From Pseudorhizobium flavum (lineage in GTDB: Bacteria > Pseudomonadota > Alphaproteobacteria > Rhizobiales > Rhizobiaceae), in assembly GCF_902502825.2 (NCBI RefSeq), contig NZ_LR723670.1:558001-622000 (forward strand): DNA of 64,000 nucleotides. Reading direction: 5' to 3'. Positions 53,162-61,843 of this stretch are shown here, piece by piece (the stretch's first letter is position 1; every line of letters begins with the position of its first letter). The notes beneath the pieces were generated by a model, which did not search any database, was not told the origin of the DNA, and saw only the letters and a list, made by a program, of their open reading frames with translations. Made by a program: the position numbers and the translations under genes.

Positions 53162-54931
53162 TTATCTTGCCACCAGATGGCCGCCGCCGATGTCGACGAG
53201 TTCCACGCGGTTCGGCCCTTGCCCGACCTTCCACACCGGGCTCGGGATCTCGCCGGACAACCGTGCGCTCGGCTGACGCTCGCGGCGCGGATCGGGCACA
53301 GGCACTGCGGCGAGGAGCCGCCTGGTGTAGGGGTGCTGCGGATTGCCGAATAGCTGCGCGCGCGTTCCCATCTCGACGATCTGGCCGAGATACATGACCG
53401 CCACACGGTCGGAGATGTTCTCGACCACCGCCATGTCATGGCTGATGAAGAGATAGGTGACGCCGCTTTCCTTCTGCAGGTCGCGCAGGAGGTCCAGGAC
53501 CTTGGCCTGGATCGAGACGTCGAGAGCTGCCACGCTCTCGTCGCAGATGATCAGCTTTGGCTTCAGGGCAAGCGCGCGCGCAATGCAGATGCGCTGTCGC
53601 TGACCGCCGGAGAACTGGTGCGGGTAGCGATTGTAAACGTTGCGCGATAGCTCCACGCGCTCAAGCAGTTCGTGCACACGTGCCTTCTGTTCGGCAGGGG
53701 TTCCGATGCCGTGGATGACCAGCGGCTCGCGGATCAGTTCGCCAACCGTCATCCGTGCATCAAGCGCCGCCATCGGGTCCTGGAAAACGATCTGGAGATC
53801 GCGACGGATCGCCTTACGGCCGGCATTGTTCAGGTCGCCCAGCGCCTTGCCGTTGATTTCGATGCGACCGGAATGCGGAACGAGGCCCACCAGCGCCTTT
53901 GCCATGGTCGACTTACCACAACCGGATTCGCCCACCAGGGAAAGCGTTTCGCCGCGGAAGATTTCCAGAGAAACGTGTTCGACAGCATGGACGCGGGCCG
54001 CGACACGGCTCAGCAGCCCCTGCCGGATCGGAAAGTTCACCGATACGTCGTCGTATCGAACGAGGACTTCTCGCGCGGTGGGTTCCGGCCGCGATGCACC
54101 TGTGCCGATGCGCGGCACGGCGGCCAGCAGGTCGCGCGTATACTCCTCCTGAGGTGCGTCGAAGAGGTCGACGGTCGGCGCCGCCTCCACCATCTTGCCC
54201 TTGCGCATGACGATGACGCGGTCTGCCATTTCGGCGACCACGCCCATGTCATGGGTGATCAGGATGACGGCGGTGCCGAGGTCCTTCTGCAGGTCGCGCA
54301 GGAGGTCGAGCACCTCGCGCTGCACTGTCACGTCCAACGCGGTTGTGGGCTCGTCGGCAATGAGAACGGCCGGCCGCAAAGCGATCGCCATGGCGATCAT
54401 CACGCGCTGTCGCATGCCCCCCGATAATTCGTGCGGATACTGCTCCAGCCGCTTCTCCGGCTGCGATAGGCGAACGGCCTTCATCGCTTCCAGTGCCCGC
54501 GCACGCGCCTGCGAAATCGACAGCGGCTCATGCGCCCGGATGGCCTCGACCAGTTGCCGGCCGATGCTCATGACCGGATTGAGCGCGGTCATCGGTTCCT
54601 GGAAGATCATCGCTATGCGCGCGCCGCGCATCGCCTGCATCTTCTTTTCGGGCAGTGTCGTCAGTTCCTCATCGCCAAAGCGGATGGAGCCTCCCGTGAC
54701 CCGCACGGCGGGTGCCGGTAAAAGCCCCATGCAGGCAAGTGAGGTAATTGACTTGCCCGAGCCGCTTTCCCCCGCGATCGCCAGGGTCTCGCCCCGGTGG
54801 AGATCGAAACTCAACCCTTCGACCAACGGCACTAGCCCATGGTCCGAACGGGCAGAGACCTGCAGGTCGCGCACCGACAGGACGACGTCGGTTGCTGTAT
54901 CGACGACGGGAGAAAGCACGGCTGCGGTCAT
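53162..54931 (-). CDS. Peptide-type ABC transporter ATPase, two fused domains (DppD-DppF)
   Basis: A 589-residue fusion of two ABC ATPases, as in YejF/GsiA. Domain 1 (about residues 10-270) has Walker A GESGSGKS, signature LSGGMRQRV and Walker B LIADEPTTALD. Domain 2 (about 300-560) has GESGCGKST, FSGGQRQRI and LIICDESVAALD. The Asp of the second Walker B is followed by E-S rather than E-P, a common variation. It is last gene of the ami operon and overlaps the fmdA stop by 4 bases. Confidence 0.92.
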   Translation of the reverse strand: MTAAVLSPVVDTATDVVLSVRDLQVSARSDHGLVPLVEGLSFDLHRGETLAIAGESGSGKSITSLACMGLLPAPAVRVTGGSIRFGDEELTTLPEKKMQAMRGARIAMIFQEPMTALNPVMSIGRQLVEAIRAHEPLSISQARARALEAMKAVRLSQPEKRLEQYPHELSGGMRQRVMIAMAIALRPAVLIADEPTTALDVTVQREVLDLLRDLQKDLGTAVILITHDMGVVAEMADRVIVMRKGKMVEAAPTVDLFDAPQEEYTRDLLAAVPRIGTGASRPEPTAREVLVRYDDVSVNFPIRQGLLSRVAARVHAVEHVSLEIFRGETLSLVGESGCGKSTMAKALVGLVPHSGRIEINGKALGDLNNAGRKAIRRDLQIVFQDPMAALDARMTVGELIREPLVIHGIGTPAEQKARVHELLERVELSRNVYNRYPHQFSGGQRQRICIARALALKPKLIICDESVAALDVSIQAKVLDLLRDLQKESGVTYLFISHDMAVVENISDRVAVMYLGQIVEMGTRAQLFGNPQHPYTRRLLAAVPVPDPRRERQPSARLSGEIPSPVWKVGQGPNRVELVDIGGGHLVAR

Positions 54932-55887
54932 TCGAAGACGGCCCTCGGGAAGTAGAAGCTCACCACGACGTTAGGCATGTCGACAATCTCGGAAATGCGA
55001 AGATCGCCACAGGTCGAGACGAGCATGTACGCATCCACTGGATCCATCTTCTGCGTCGTCGCAAGGAGATCGACCATGTTGGCGACGGCGTCCTTAGCCG
55101 CGGTCCACAGATCGGGACCGATGCCGGTCGTGACCTCGTAGCCCTTGGCGTCGAGATGGCGCGTGACCGGGCCAGGCGTCGTGAAGCGAGGCGTCTTCAG
55201 CGGCTGGTCCTTGATGAGGTCGAGCGTGAGTACGACGTCGAAGGGGCTCTCGATCGCCGTCCCGCAGACCTCACCGTCGCCCTGGGCGGCATGGGTGTCG
55301 CCGACCGAGAACAGCGCACCGTCGACCTCGACCGGCAGGTAGAGCGTCGTGCCGGCGGCTAGATCGCGGATGTCGAGGTTGCCGCCGACCCGGCGCGGCG
55401 GCACGACGGTGTGATGGCCCTTCTCGGCCAGCGCGTTGCCGATGGTGCCGGCAAACGGCTTCAGCGGAACGCGACCATTCTTACCGAACAGCGCGGGTTC
55501 CATGCTTGACGCGTCGAACTTCCAGACATTGAGAGCCGGTTCGGTGAACTGGTCAGCGAGCAGGCCGAAGCCTGGAATGTTGGCTGTCCATCCGAAGCCC
55601 GCACCGTCGCGAAGCTGTGGCGTAAAGCTCTCGATGGTTACCTTGAGAACGTCCCCCGGCTTGGCGCCATCGATATAGATCGGGCCGGAGACCGGGTTGA
55701 TCTTGGCAAAATCCAGCGCCTTCACGTCCTCGACGGTGGACTGGGGGCCGAGTTGGCCCCCAGAACTGTCAAGGCACTGGAACAGGATCGTCTCGCCTGG
55801 TGCAGCTGTCAGGGCAGGAGCAAAGGAATTGTCCCAGCCGTAGTGGTGCTGATGGGCGTGGATCGTGTGGTTGCAGTGCTTGCACAT
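54928..55887 (-). CDS. fmdA: Acetamidase/formamidase family enzyme
   Basis: Hydrolyses short-chain amides to ammonia and the acid. The 319 residues carry FmdA/AmdA features: N-terminal HHYGWDNSFAPALTAAPGETI (key part W-D-x-x-x-P), GPIYIDGAKPGDVLKV, GDTHAAQGDGEVCGTAIESP (key part: D-x-H-A-x-Q-G-D-G-E) and a C-terminal GDLRISEIVDMPNVVV. It is 8 bases after dppA and under AmiC/AmiR in the same transcript, so formamide, acetamide or a similar amide is the probable substrate. Confidence 0.88.
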   Translation of the reverse strand: MCKHCNHTIHAHQHHYGWDNSFAPALTAAPGETILFQCLDSSGGQLGPQSTVEDVKALDFAKINPVSGPIYIDGAKPGDVLKVTIESFTPQLRDGAGFGWTANIPGFGLLADQFTEPALNVWKFDASSMEPALFGKNGRVPLKPFAGTIGNALAEKGHHTVVPPRRVGGNLDIRDLAAGTTLYLPVEVDGALFSVGDTHAAQGDGEVCGTAIESPFDVVLTLDLIKDQPLKTPRFTTPGPVTRHLDAKGYEVTTGIGPDLWTAAKDAVANMVDLLATTQKMDPVDAYMLVSTCGDLRISEIVDMPNVVVSFYFPRAVFE

Positions 55888-55895
55888 TGCCAGCC

Positions 55896-57512
55896 TTACT
55901 CCTTGATGAAGACGTAGTCGTAGTTGACCGGGATCGAAACCGGATCGACATAGAGCGCATCGTCACCGCCCATGCGAGCGGACTTCAGCGTGAAGCGCTG
56001 TTCGTTGAACACCGGTGCCCAAGGCGCATCTTCCATGACCTTCATGTAGATCTCGGACCACTTCGCCATACGCTCATCCACCTTTGCCGGATCGACGATG
56101 GAGTCCGCATCCGCCGCCAGCTTGTCGAGATCGGCATTGCAGTATTTCGACCAGTTCCAGCCACCTTCGACGGCACCGCCGCAGCCGAGGATCGGACCGT
56201 AGAAGTTTGCCGGATCCGGGAAGTCTGCGATCCATGCCATGCCACCCGACCAGATCATCGGCGCGGTGCCTGCGCCACCGGCCTCGATCACGTTAGCCTG
56301 GGCCAGCGACTTGATCGACGCATTGATGCCGATTGCCTTCAGGTCCTGCTGGATCGCCTGGGCGATACGCGGGTTCGGGTCGGTGTTCATGACGAAGAGT
56401 TCGGTGTCGAAGCCGTCCGCATAGCCGGCGTCCGCGAGCAGCTTCTTCGCGCCTTCCGGATCGTACTTGTAGCCCTCGTAGCCTTCCGTGTAGCCCGGCA
56501 TGGAGGGCGGCAGCGGCTGGCTTGCCGGAACGGCGCGGCCGTTGATAACCTGGACGATGCGGTCCTTGTTGATCGCCATGTTGACGGCACGCCGCACCTC
56601 GACCTTGTCGAACGGAGCCTGCGTCACGTTCATGGTGATGTAGCCCGTGTGCAACTGGCCGCCTTCGACCACGAGGCTCGCCTGCGCCTCGTCCTTCATG
56701 ACTTCGACGAACTTTGCGGGCGGAATGCCGTCGCCCGGGATGTCGACTTCGCCGTTCTGCGCCCGCAGAAGGGCGACCACAGGCTCCTGGCCCACTTCAA
56801 CCGTGAAGCTGTCCAGATAGGGAACGCCCGAGACCCAGTAATCCTCGTTCTTCTCGAATACGAGCCGCTGGCCAAGCGTCCACTCGGTCAGCTTGAACGC
56901 GCCGGTGCCAACAGGCTTCTTGCCGAAATCGGCGCCGGCTTCCTCGACGGCTTCCTTGGGCACGATGAAGGAGAAGTTCAGCGCCATGATGTGAAGGAAG
57001 GTTGCGTCGGGACGCGACAGCTTGAAGACGACCGTGGTCGCATCGGGAGCAGAAACGCCCGATACCGTCTCGGCCTTGCCTTCGGCGGCTTCGTCGTAGC
57101 CTTCGATCATGGAGAAGAAGCCCTGGCCGGGCGACTGGGTGGCCGGATTGATGACGCGGTTGATGGAATAGACCACGTCGTCGGCAACCAGTTCGCGGCC
57201 GTTGTGGAACTTGACGCCCGGACGCAGCTTGAAGGTGTAGGTCAGGCCATCTTCGGAAATTTCATAGCTTTCAGCGAGGCCGGGGCGAAGGTTGGTGGTA
57301 CCGGGCTCATAGTCCATCAGGCCATCGAACACGGACTTGATCATCGACCAGTTCTGCCAGTCGTAGCCAATGGCGGGATCAAGCGTGGCGACGTCGTCCT
57401 TGTAGGTCACGATCATGTTTCCGCCGTGCTTGGCCTCCTGGGCTTGCGCCGGGGCAAGTGCCGGCAGCGCCATCAGCGTTGCAAGTGCGGTGGAAAGGAT
57501 AAGCTTCTTCAT
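55896..57512 (-). CDS. dppA: Peptide/nickel-type ABC transporter substrate-binding protein
   Basis: A 538-residue periplasmic binding protein (SBP family 5). The signal peptide ends at AQAQ near residue 24. The mature part starts HGGNMIVTYKDDVATLDPAIGYD, followed by SYEISEDGLTYTFKLRPGVKFHNG (key part: the F-x-L-R-x-G-V-K-F-H-x-G family signature). The open frame continues back to 58550 across the dppB gene, but the ATG at 57512 is preceded by a plausible GAGTG site and begins the signal. Within an ami-controlled operon, its ligand is likely an amide or amide-bearing peptide rather than a general dipeptide. Confidence 0.9.
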   Translation of the reverse strand: MKKLILSTALATLMALPALAPAQAQEAKHGGNMIVTYKDDVATLDPAIGYDWQNWSMIKSVFDGLMDYEPGTTNLRPGLAESYEISEDGLTYTFKLRPGVKFHNGRELVADDVVYSINRVINPATQSPGQGFFSMIEGYDEAAEGKAETVSGVSAPDATTVVFKLSRPDATFLHIMALNFSFIVPKEAVEEAGADFGKKPVGTGAFKLTEWTLGQRLVFEKNEDYWVSGVPYLDSFTVEVGQEPVVALLRAQNGEVDIPGDGIPPAKFVEVMKDEAQASLVVEGGQLHTGYITMNVTQAPFDKVEVRRAVNMAINKDRIVQVINGRAVPASQPLPPSMPGYTEGYEGYKYDPEGAKKLLADAGYADGFDTELFVMNTDPNPRIAQAIQQDLKAIGINASIKSLAQANVIEAGGAGTAPMIWSGGMAWIADFPDPANFYGPILGCGGAVEGGWNWSKYCNADLDKLAADADSIVDPAKVDERMAKWSEIYMKVMEDAPWAPVFNEQRFTLKSARMGGDDALYVDPVSIPVNYDYVFIKE

Positions 57513-57538
57513 AGGCTTCACTCCTGTGGGTTGGCGGT

Positions 57539-58459
57539 TCAGCGCAGCTTGATGCGCGGATCGATGAGCGGCGAAATCAGGTCGGCGATGAGATTGCCGA
57601 GGACGATGCCGCAGGCTGAGACGAGCGTGACGCCCATGATGATCGGAATGTCGACGCGCTGGATGGCCTGCCACGCGAGCTGGCCGATGCCCGGCCAGCC
57701 GAAGACGCTTTCCACGACGACGATGCCCGACATGAAGATTCCGATGTCGATGCCGATCATGGCGATGATCGGCAGGATGGCGTTGGGCAGGGCATGGCCG
57801 AGGATGACCTTGCTGCGGCCCAGGCCCTTGGCGCGTGCCGTGCGGATGAAGTCGGCGCGCAGCACATCCACCATGGAAGACCGCATGATGCGCGAATACC
57901 AGCCGGAGCCGAGAATGCCGAGCGTGAGCGCCGGCAGGACGATGTGCGCAAAAGTCCCATAGCCGCCGATCGGGAACCAGCCGAGCTTCACGGCAAAGAC
58001 GAAGAGCAGCAGCAGCGCCACGACGAACTGGGGAGCAGAGACCGTCAGAAAGCTGGTCAGCATCAGACCGTTGTCCAATGCCTTTCCGCGGTTGAGCGCC
58101 GCAACGATGCCGAGCGGCAGGCCGATCAGAAGTTCGCAGGCGATGGCGGCAACCAGCAGCAGCAGCGTGGCCGGCAGGCGCGACGCGATAAGCTGCGCCA
58201 CCTCGGTCTTCTGCAGATAGGATCGGCCAAAATCGCCCTGCACGAGGTTGAGGAGGTAATTGCCGTACTGGATGAGGAATGGCTGGTCGAGGCCGAGCTG
58301 CTGGCGGATGCTTTCGACGGTCGCGGCCGTTGCCGAACGGCCGGCGATCTGGCGGACGGGGTCCGCCGGCAAAACGTAGAGCAGCACGAAGGTGATGAAC
58401 GAGACGCCGAGCAGGATGAGCGCGGACTGGACGAGGCGTCTGAGGATATAGACGGCCAT
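57539..58459 (-). CDS. dppB: Peptide-type ABC transporter permease DppB
   Basis: A 306-residue inner-membrane permease with six helices and the DppB start MAVYILRRLVQSALILLGVSFITFVLL (key part: the hydrophobic first helix after R-R-L). The EAA-type loop is RTARAKGLGRSKVILGHALPNAILPII. It shares one base with the dppC stop (TGATG), and dppA starts 26 bases on. It forms a heterodimer with DppC. Confidence 0.9.
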   Translation of the reverse strand: MAVYILRRLVQSALILLGVSFITFVLLYVLPADPVRQIAGRSATAATVESIRQQLGLDQPFLIQYGNYLLNLVQGDFGRSYLQKTEVAQLIASRLPATLLLLVAAIACELLIGLPLGIVAALNRGKALDNGLMLTSFLTVSAPQFVVALLLLFVFAVKLGWFPIGGYGTFAHIVLPALTLGILGSGWYSRIMRSSMVDVLRADFIRTARAKGLGRSKVILGHALPNAILPIIAMIGIDIGIFMSGIVVVESVFGWPGIGQLAWQAIQRVDIPIIMGVTLVSACGIVLGNLIADLISPLIDPRIKLR

Positions 58460-59358
58460 CAGTCACGCCCCTGCTGTGTCGGGTCGAGAATATCGCGCAG
58501 TGCGTCCCCCACCAGGTTGAAGGCCAGCGCGAGCAGCAGGATTGCTGCACCCGGGATGAAGACGAGCCAGGGCGCGGATTGGAAGTAGGTCTGGTTTTCG
58601 AAGATGATGTTGCCCCATGACGGGATCGGCGGCTGAACGCCGATGCCGAGGAAGGAAAGCGTGGCCTCCAGCAGGACGGTCGTCGAGATGCCGAGCGTGC
58701 CCCACACGATCAGGGTCGGGATGAGATGCGGCAGGATGTGCTTGAACAGGATGCGGCCGTGGCCGGCGCCAAGCGTCTTCTCGGCTGCTATGTAATCCCG
58801 TTCGGCGAGCGACGATGTCTGGGTGAAGATCACGCGTGCGGTCTGTACCCAATTCACGAAGGCGATCACCATCGCGACGATCCACAGCGACGGCGAGAAG
58901 ATGGCGGCAAGGCAGATCGCCAGCAGCAGTGCAGGAAATGCCATCATCAGGTCGGTGAAGCGCATCAGCACCGCGCCGATGAAGCCCCGGAAGTAGCCGG
59001 CCGTCACACCGACGAGCGTGCCGATAAAGAGCGCCGCGCCGTTGGCTACAAGCCCGATGATCAGCGAGGTCTGAGCCCCATAGAGGACACGGGAGAACAG
59101 GTCGCGACCGAGGAGATCGGTCCCGAACCAGAATGTCTCGTTCGGCGGTAGCGGCGCACCTTCCAGCGTCAGGCCGTCGAAGAACTGTTCATAGGGATCG
59201 TGAGGGGCAAGCCAGTCGGCGAAGAGTGCGCCGCCGACGCAAACGAGCACGATCAGCAATCCCAGGAGCGCAAGCTTGCGGCTCATCAGCCTGCGCAGGA
59301 TCGAAGGTCCGTCTGCCGGCACCACCAAGGGTTCAGGCGAGGTCGATGCGTCTGCCAT
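58459..59358 (-). CDS. dppC: Peptide-type ABC transporter permease DppC
   Basis: A 299-residue permease with six helices, an N-terminal cytoplasmic segment (LMSRKLALLGLLIV), PYEQFFDGLTLEGAPLPPNETFWFGTDLLGRDLFSRVLYG (key part: the G-T-D-x-x-G-R-D motif) and an EAA-type loop (AEKTLGAGHGRILFKHILPHLIPT). Its start lies inside the end of amiR (26-base overlap), tying transporter expression to the regulator. Confidence 0.9.
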   Translation of the reverse strand: MADASTSPEPLVVPADGPSILRRLMSRKLALLGLLIVLVCVGGALFADWLAPHDPYEQFFDGLTLEGAPLPPNETFWFGTDLLGRDLFSRVLYGAQTSLIIGLVANGAALFIGTLVGVTAGYFRGFIGAVLMRFTDLMMAFPALLLAICLAAIFSPSLWIVAMVIAFVNWVQTARVIFTQTSSLAERDYIAAEKTLGAGHGRILFKHILPHLIPTLIVWGTLGISTTVLLEATLSFLGIGVQPPIPSWGNIIFENQTYFQSAPWLVFIPGAAILLLALAFNLVGDALRDILDPTQQGRD

Positions 59359-59944
59359 CGTCGGTGCCCCTCTCGTTCGTATGGTTGGCCACCAGCCGCT
59401 CCGCGGCGGTTTCGATTGTCACGCGCCAGGTCATCGCGGTCTGGCGTAGAAGGTCATAGGCCTCCGCCTCCGTCTTGCCTTGCATCACGAAAATCATCAC
59501 CGCACGGACGATCGTCTGTCGCGCCGACAGGCGGTTCTGCAGATCGGTGATCAGAGCTTCCGATGCCTTGGCGCGATCGAAATTGCTGCGCGCGACCAGG
59601 AGGGCGGCGTAGACGCCCTTGTCGCTCATGGGCTTGAGCAGCTGCGCATGCGCGCCCATCTCCATGGCCCAGCGAAGACGACCCGGCGCTTCCGACCCGA
59701 TCAGGGCGATCATCGGCATCGGGGATTGTCCCGGCGACCAGGGGAACTGCTCGTCGTGACCCATGTCTGCATCATAGAAGATGAAGTCCGCGGCAATTGC
59801 CTCGGCGGACAATTCGGGCCAGGCCTCGCGAGCCTCCAGGCCGATGACACCGAGCTGGCGGATCAGGCCCTGCACCGACGGGTGCGGGCGGTGCAGGATC
59901 CAGGCTGTCGCTCCGCCGAGGTTCTCGGTCCTGATGTGCGTCAT
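59333..59944 (-). CDS. amiR: ANTAR-domain antiterminator AmiR
   Basis: A 203-residue AmiR-type protein: a pseudo-receiver domain (about residues 10-125) and a C-terminal ANTAR RNA-binding domain (about 135-195, LQNRLSARQTIVRAVMIFVMQGKTEAEAYDLLRQTAM, key part: the R-x-x-I-x-x-A-x-x-x-x-M and E-A-E-A-Y-D-L-L-R motif). In P. aeruginosa AmiR is held by AmiC and, once released by an amide, prevents transcription termination in a leader. It overlaps amiC by 4 bases. A matching leader terminator lies just before amiC. Confidence 0.9.
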   Translation of the reverse strand: MTHIRTENLGGATAWILHRPHPSVQGLIRQLGVIGLEAREAWPELSAEAIAADFIFYDADMGHDEQFPWSPGQSPMPMIALIGSEAPGRLRWAMEMGAHAQLLKPMSDKGVYAALLVARSNFDRAKASEALITDLQNRLSARQTIVRAVMIFVMQGKTEAEAYDLLRQTAMTWRVTIETAAERLVANHTNERGTDDGRRIDLA

Positions 59945-61017
59945 GGCACCACCTTCAGCCAGGGGCTGCCTTGGACGGGATGCGAGCGGGCGGTGAGATA
60001 GGGATCTGCGCGCAGTGCCGGCAGGCGCTTGATCTCGCGAAAACGGCCATTCTCCAGCCGCGCGATGATGGCTGGCTGGCGTGCGTGATGATGTTCGGGG
60101 TCAAGCCTCCGCTTATGGCCGGAGCTGATCGCGGAGCGCAGAAGTTCCGACAGCGGGAGCAGTTCGGCGCGAGGGCGGCCGTGCAACAACCTGGCCAGTT
60201 CGTGTACGGACTGACGGGACATCTCGTGGAACGATCCGCCGGAGCCGCCGTTTGGCTCGAACCACGGCCCTGCCGACACCAGTCCCTCGGCCGCTTCACC
60301 TGCGGATATGATCTCGCATTCGGTGAAGTTGCAGGAGAGGACCGTGGGGCCCTTGTCGAATCCCGCTTCCTGCTTCAGCTCCGCCAGTCGCGCAAGGAAG
60401 GCGTAGGAACTGTCGCCCACCAGCGAGTTCAGGATGAAGTCCGGCTTCAAGACCCGGATTTCCTGGATGATGTGATCAAGGTCGGTGTCGCCCACGGGCA
60501 GATAGCGATCGCCCAGCACCTCGCCGGCTGCCGCCATAACCCGTTCGCGGGCAATTCGGGCCATTTCCCAGCCCCAGATGTAATTGGAGCCGACGAGGTA
60601 GGCCCGCTTGCCGAGGGACGGCAGCACCCACTCCAGAAGCGGCAGAAGATGCTGGTTCGGGCAGGCATGCATATAAGCAACGTGTTCCGACGCTTCGAAA
60701 CCCTCGTAAGGCACTGGATACCATAGGACCCCATCGAACCGCTCGAGCTCGGGGATCACCTCCTTGCGGCTCGCCGAAGTGATGCAGCCGAAGATGTGCC
60801 GAGCCTCGGAACCCCGCAGGATTTCCCGGCAGAGCGGCGCATAGCGGTCGAGCCGCCCTTCGGGATCCCGCTCGACGACGCGAAAGGAGACATCGAGCCG
60901 GGGATCGGCATTCACCTCGTCGACGCCTCGCAGCACCCCCGCACGGCTCGCGCGCGCCAGCGCCGCATACATGCCGCTGCCGGAGAGAAGAAGGCCTATG
61001 TCCACGACTCGCTTCAT
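59941..61017 (-). CDS. amiC: Amide-sensing receptor AmiC
   Basis: A 358-residue periplasmic-binding-protein-fold sensor without a signal peptide, so it is cytosolic. IGLLLSGSGMYAALARASRAGVLRGVDEVN is the AmiC-type opening, and VGSNYIWGWEMARIAREVMA-like sequence plus HMACPNQHLLPLLEW match the ligand cleft region of the family (key part: the Y-I-W-G-W-E segment). It binds short amides and controls AmiR. It is first gene of a seven-gene operon. The ATG at 61017 is used; a TTG directly before it is less likely. Confidence 0.88.
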   Translation of the reverse strand: MKRVVDIGLLLSGSGMYAALARASRAGVLRGVDEVNADPRLDVSFRVVERDPEGRLDRYAPLCREILRGSEARHIFGCITSASRKEVIPELERFDGVLWYPVPYEGFEASEHVAYMHACPNQHLLPLLEWVLPSLGKRAYLVGSNYIWGWEMARIARERVMAAAGEVLGDRYLPVGDTDLDHIIQEIRVLKPDFILNSLVGDSSYAFLARLAELKQEAGFDKGPTVLSCNFTECEIISAGEAAEGLVSAGPWFEPNGGSGGSFHEMSRQSVHELARLLHGRPRAELLPLSELLRSAISSGHKRRLDPEHHHARQPAIIARLENGRFREIKRLPALRADPYLTARSHPVQGSPWLKVVP

Positions 61018-61031
61018 CAAAGCCCCAATAC

Positions 61032-61078
61032 AAAAAGCCCCGGGCGATGCGCGCCGGAAGCGCGATCGATACGGGGCT
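61032..61078 (-). terminator. Leader terminator 15 bases before amiC
   Basis: On the minus strand AGCCCCG (61078-61072) pairs with CGGGGCT (61042-61036), with an inner CGAT-CGCGC / GCGCG-C-ATCG stem and a TTCCG loop, followed by TTTTTG. It is a complete Rho-independent terminator in the leader, not behind a gene. That is the arrangement acted on by an AmiR-type antiterminator. The downstream ribosome-site region repeats GGGGCTTT. Confidence 0.8.
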
Positions 61079-61095
61079 CGAATGCCGGTTATTTC

Positions 61096-61129
61096 GCGCT
61101 AGTTTAGCGCTGGTGATTCCAGATTGGAA
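61096..61129 (-). promoter_or_regulatory. Two leader hairpins upstream of the amiC terminator
   Basis: TTCCA-N3-TGGAA (61117-61129) and GCGCTA-N3-TAGCGC (61096-61110) are 6 bases apart, and the second ends 17 bases before the terminator. Two consecutive small hairpins before a terminator resemble ANTAR target RNAs. The loops are not the canonical six bases, so the match is in layout only. Confidence 0.45.
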
Positions 61130-61139
61130 GCTTAATTAC

Positions 61140-61843
61140 GAAATAGACCCGTAAATTTGCACAATAGCGTCTCGTTGAAAGCCTCCTGCGCAACAAATGT
61201 GCAAATGCTGTTTTTTATGATCGGTATTGGCTAGGGACACCTGCCTTTGCGATGTGCGGCAGTCATGTACTGACGCCGCATAGCTAGGCATGGAGCATGA
61301 TCCGGCACCTACAGTTCCGGGCATCAGCTCGCCAATGACGCCAAAACGGGATCCGGCACGACTGGAAAAATCAAGGAATTAAGGGCTTTCGGGAGGATTG
61401 GCTGGGGAACCTGGATTCTCAGGTGCCAGTCAGATCCCAAATTCAGGCATCGCGGGGCGAGGCTTTCATCGACGAGAGCGACTGTGGGCATCACCTGTGT
61501 GCCTGAGGTGCGGGCGTCAGTCAAGAGTGCTAGGCGCACTAGTTTCGCACAGGCCGAGAAGCCCAGGTTGGGGGCGAGGTCAGCTAAGATCGAAGGTGAC
61601 GCGCGGCGAACCTGATGAACATTCCGCGCTAAAGCGTACGGCATAGCCAGGGCGGCCATGATGTGTGCAAGACGCGGTAATCATCCAAGGCCGTCCTCCC
61701 GCAAGGGTGTAGAGCATCCGGGAAGTTAGCGTCCGGGCATACAGAGTTTCGGTTCATTGTTCGCGCTGATCGCCATGGGCGATAAAGGGGGCCTCTCCCG
61801 GTTGCTTCCTGCCCATCGACGCCTTTCTTCCAGGGAGAGATGA
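61140..61843. other. Intergenic stretch upstream of amiC, no convincing gene
   Basis: About 700 bases hold no ORF that I can assign. A minus-strand frame of 111 codons at 61324-61659 has no recognisable family and a plus-strand rival. An inverted repeat ATTTGCACA (61155-61163) / TGTGCAAAT (61198-61206) lies near the expected amiC promoter and may belong to its leader or to an operator. The rest looks like decayed or non-coding DNA beside the phage-like pseudogene. Confidence 0.5.

Noticed and set aside
55800..57962. 720-codon antisense frame over dppA and dppB
   Set aside because: Mirror of the real genes, rich in Arg, His and Asp with no family match.
57513..58550. Upstream extension of the dppA frame
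   Set aside because: It runs through dppB in another frame; the signal peptide begins at 57512.
61324..61659. 111-codon minus-strand ORF upstream of amiC
   Set aside because: No recognisable family, no clear ribosome site, competing open frame on the other strand.
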